The notes below the pieces were generated by a model. That model ran no database searches. It was not told where the DNA came from and saw only the letters and a list, made by a program, of their open reading frames with translations. A DNA stretch of 64,000 bases from Parvimonas parva. Its GTDB lineage: Bacteria; Bacillota; Clostridia; Tissierellales; Peptoniphilaceae. Of the stretch, positions 63,956 through 64,000 are shown one piece after another (positions within the stretch are counted from its first letter, which is position 1; every line of letters begins with the position of its first letter). The stretch spans positions 45,449 to 109,448 of the forward strand of contig NZ_JACVDA010000003.1 of NCBI RefSeq assembly GCF_016552165.1, given 5' to 3'. A program made the translations under genes and the position numbers.

Positions 63956-64000
63956 AAAATAATTCTCTAGGCGTTTTGTAATTGAATATTTTTTTAGGAT
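63945..64000 (-). CDS. IS30-family transposase, C-terminal 18 codons (cut by window edge)
   Basis: Minus-strand frame ending at TAA 63947-63945. It reads PKKIFNYKTPRELFLCG then stop, the usual IS30 C-terminus (R/P-K-K-x-x-x-Y-K-T-P-x-E-L-F). The stop codon lies inside the terminal repeat, as normal for compact IS. Whether the rest is intact cannot be seen. Confidence 0.8.
   Translation of the reverse strand, partial: PKKIFNYKTPRELFLCG

Overview
The window is a 64 kb stretch of a very AT-rich (about one quarter G+C by eye) low-GC Gram-positive chromosome. Evidence for a Firmicute is a CIRCE/HrcA heat-shock operon, a T-box leader on leuS, PrsA and LspA lipoprotein functions, SepF-YlmH division genes, HPr kinase, RapZ/YvcK and ribonuclease M5. 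The lack of sporulation genes, the selenocysteine tRNA and the general gene content fit an anaerobic coccus of the Peptoniphilaceae/Parvimonas type, but the genus is an inference. Every intact gene is on the minus strand, so the whole window is probably co-directional with replication. The only plus-strand coding sequence is an insertion-sequence remnant.

Layout, left to right (transcription runs right to left). 1-7.5 kb: glmU-prs-pth-mfd, then a partial prsA with its own promoter. 7.5-14 kb: a 130-bp palindromic MITE-like repeat, then an ECF importer (S, ATPase and T genes) behind a heterodimeric ABC exporter-fold pair, all under a promoter with an operator-like palindrome. 14-18 kb: hrcA-grpE-dnaK with CIRCE. 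18-27 kb: flavodoxin, a HAD phosphatase, CYTH, metallophosphoesterase and patatin genes, leuS with T-box, a MATE exporter and hslO. 27-37 kb: cspA, tdk, a cyclophilin, the rluD-ung-lspA-ylmH-sepF-yggS block, purA and two PAP2 phosphatases. 37-46 kb: glutaredoxin, then dnaJ-prmA-rsmE-mtaB-metG-tatD-rnmV-rsmA. 51.5-59 kb: pepP-uvrC-hprK-murB-rapZ-yvcK. 59-64 kb: a YerC/TrpR-like regulator, tRNA-Sec, a split ThrE-type exporter, an APC permease, a glutamine-amidotransferase-like hydrolase and the tail of an IS30-family transposase.

The most interesting region is 46.4-51.4 kb, inserted between yvcK and a truncated IS30 element. It is a compact RiPP (ribosomally made, modified peptide) cassette. 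A 28-residue precursor gene (51189-51275), too short for ordinary gene callers and ending in His-Gly-His, is followed by a 12-bp hairpin. Then come two different radical-SAM/SPASM-type enzymes, a free-standing PqqD-like recognition protein, an ABC ATPase and two ABC-2 permeases, all overlapping head to tail. A consensus promoter (TTGACT, 17 bp, TATAAT) and a 9-bp inverted repeat lie upstream. The cassette looks more AT-rich than its neighbours, consistent with horizontal acquisition. I infer that the precursor is bound by the PqqD-like protein, modified by the two radical enzymes and exported by the ABC transporter. No peptidase, immunity gene or regulator is visible in the cassette.
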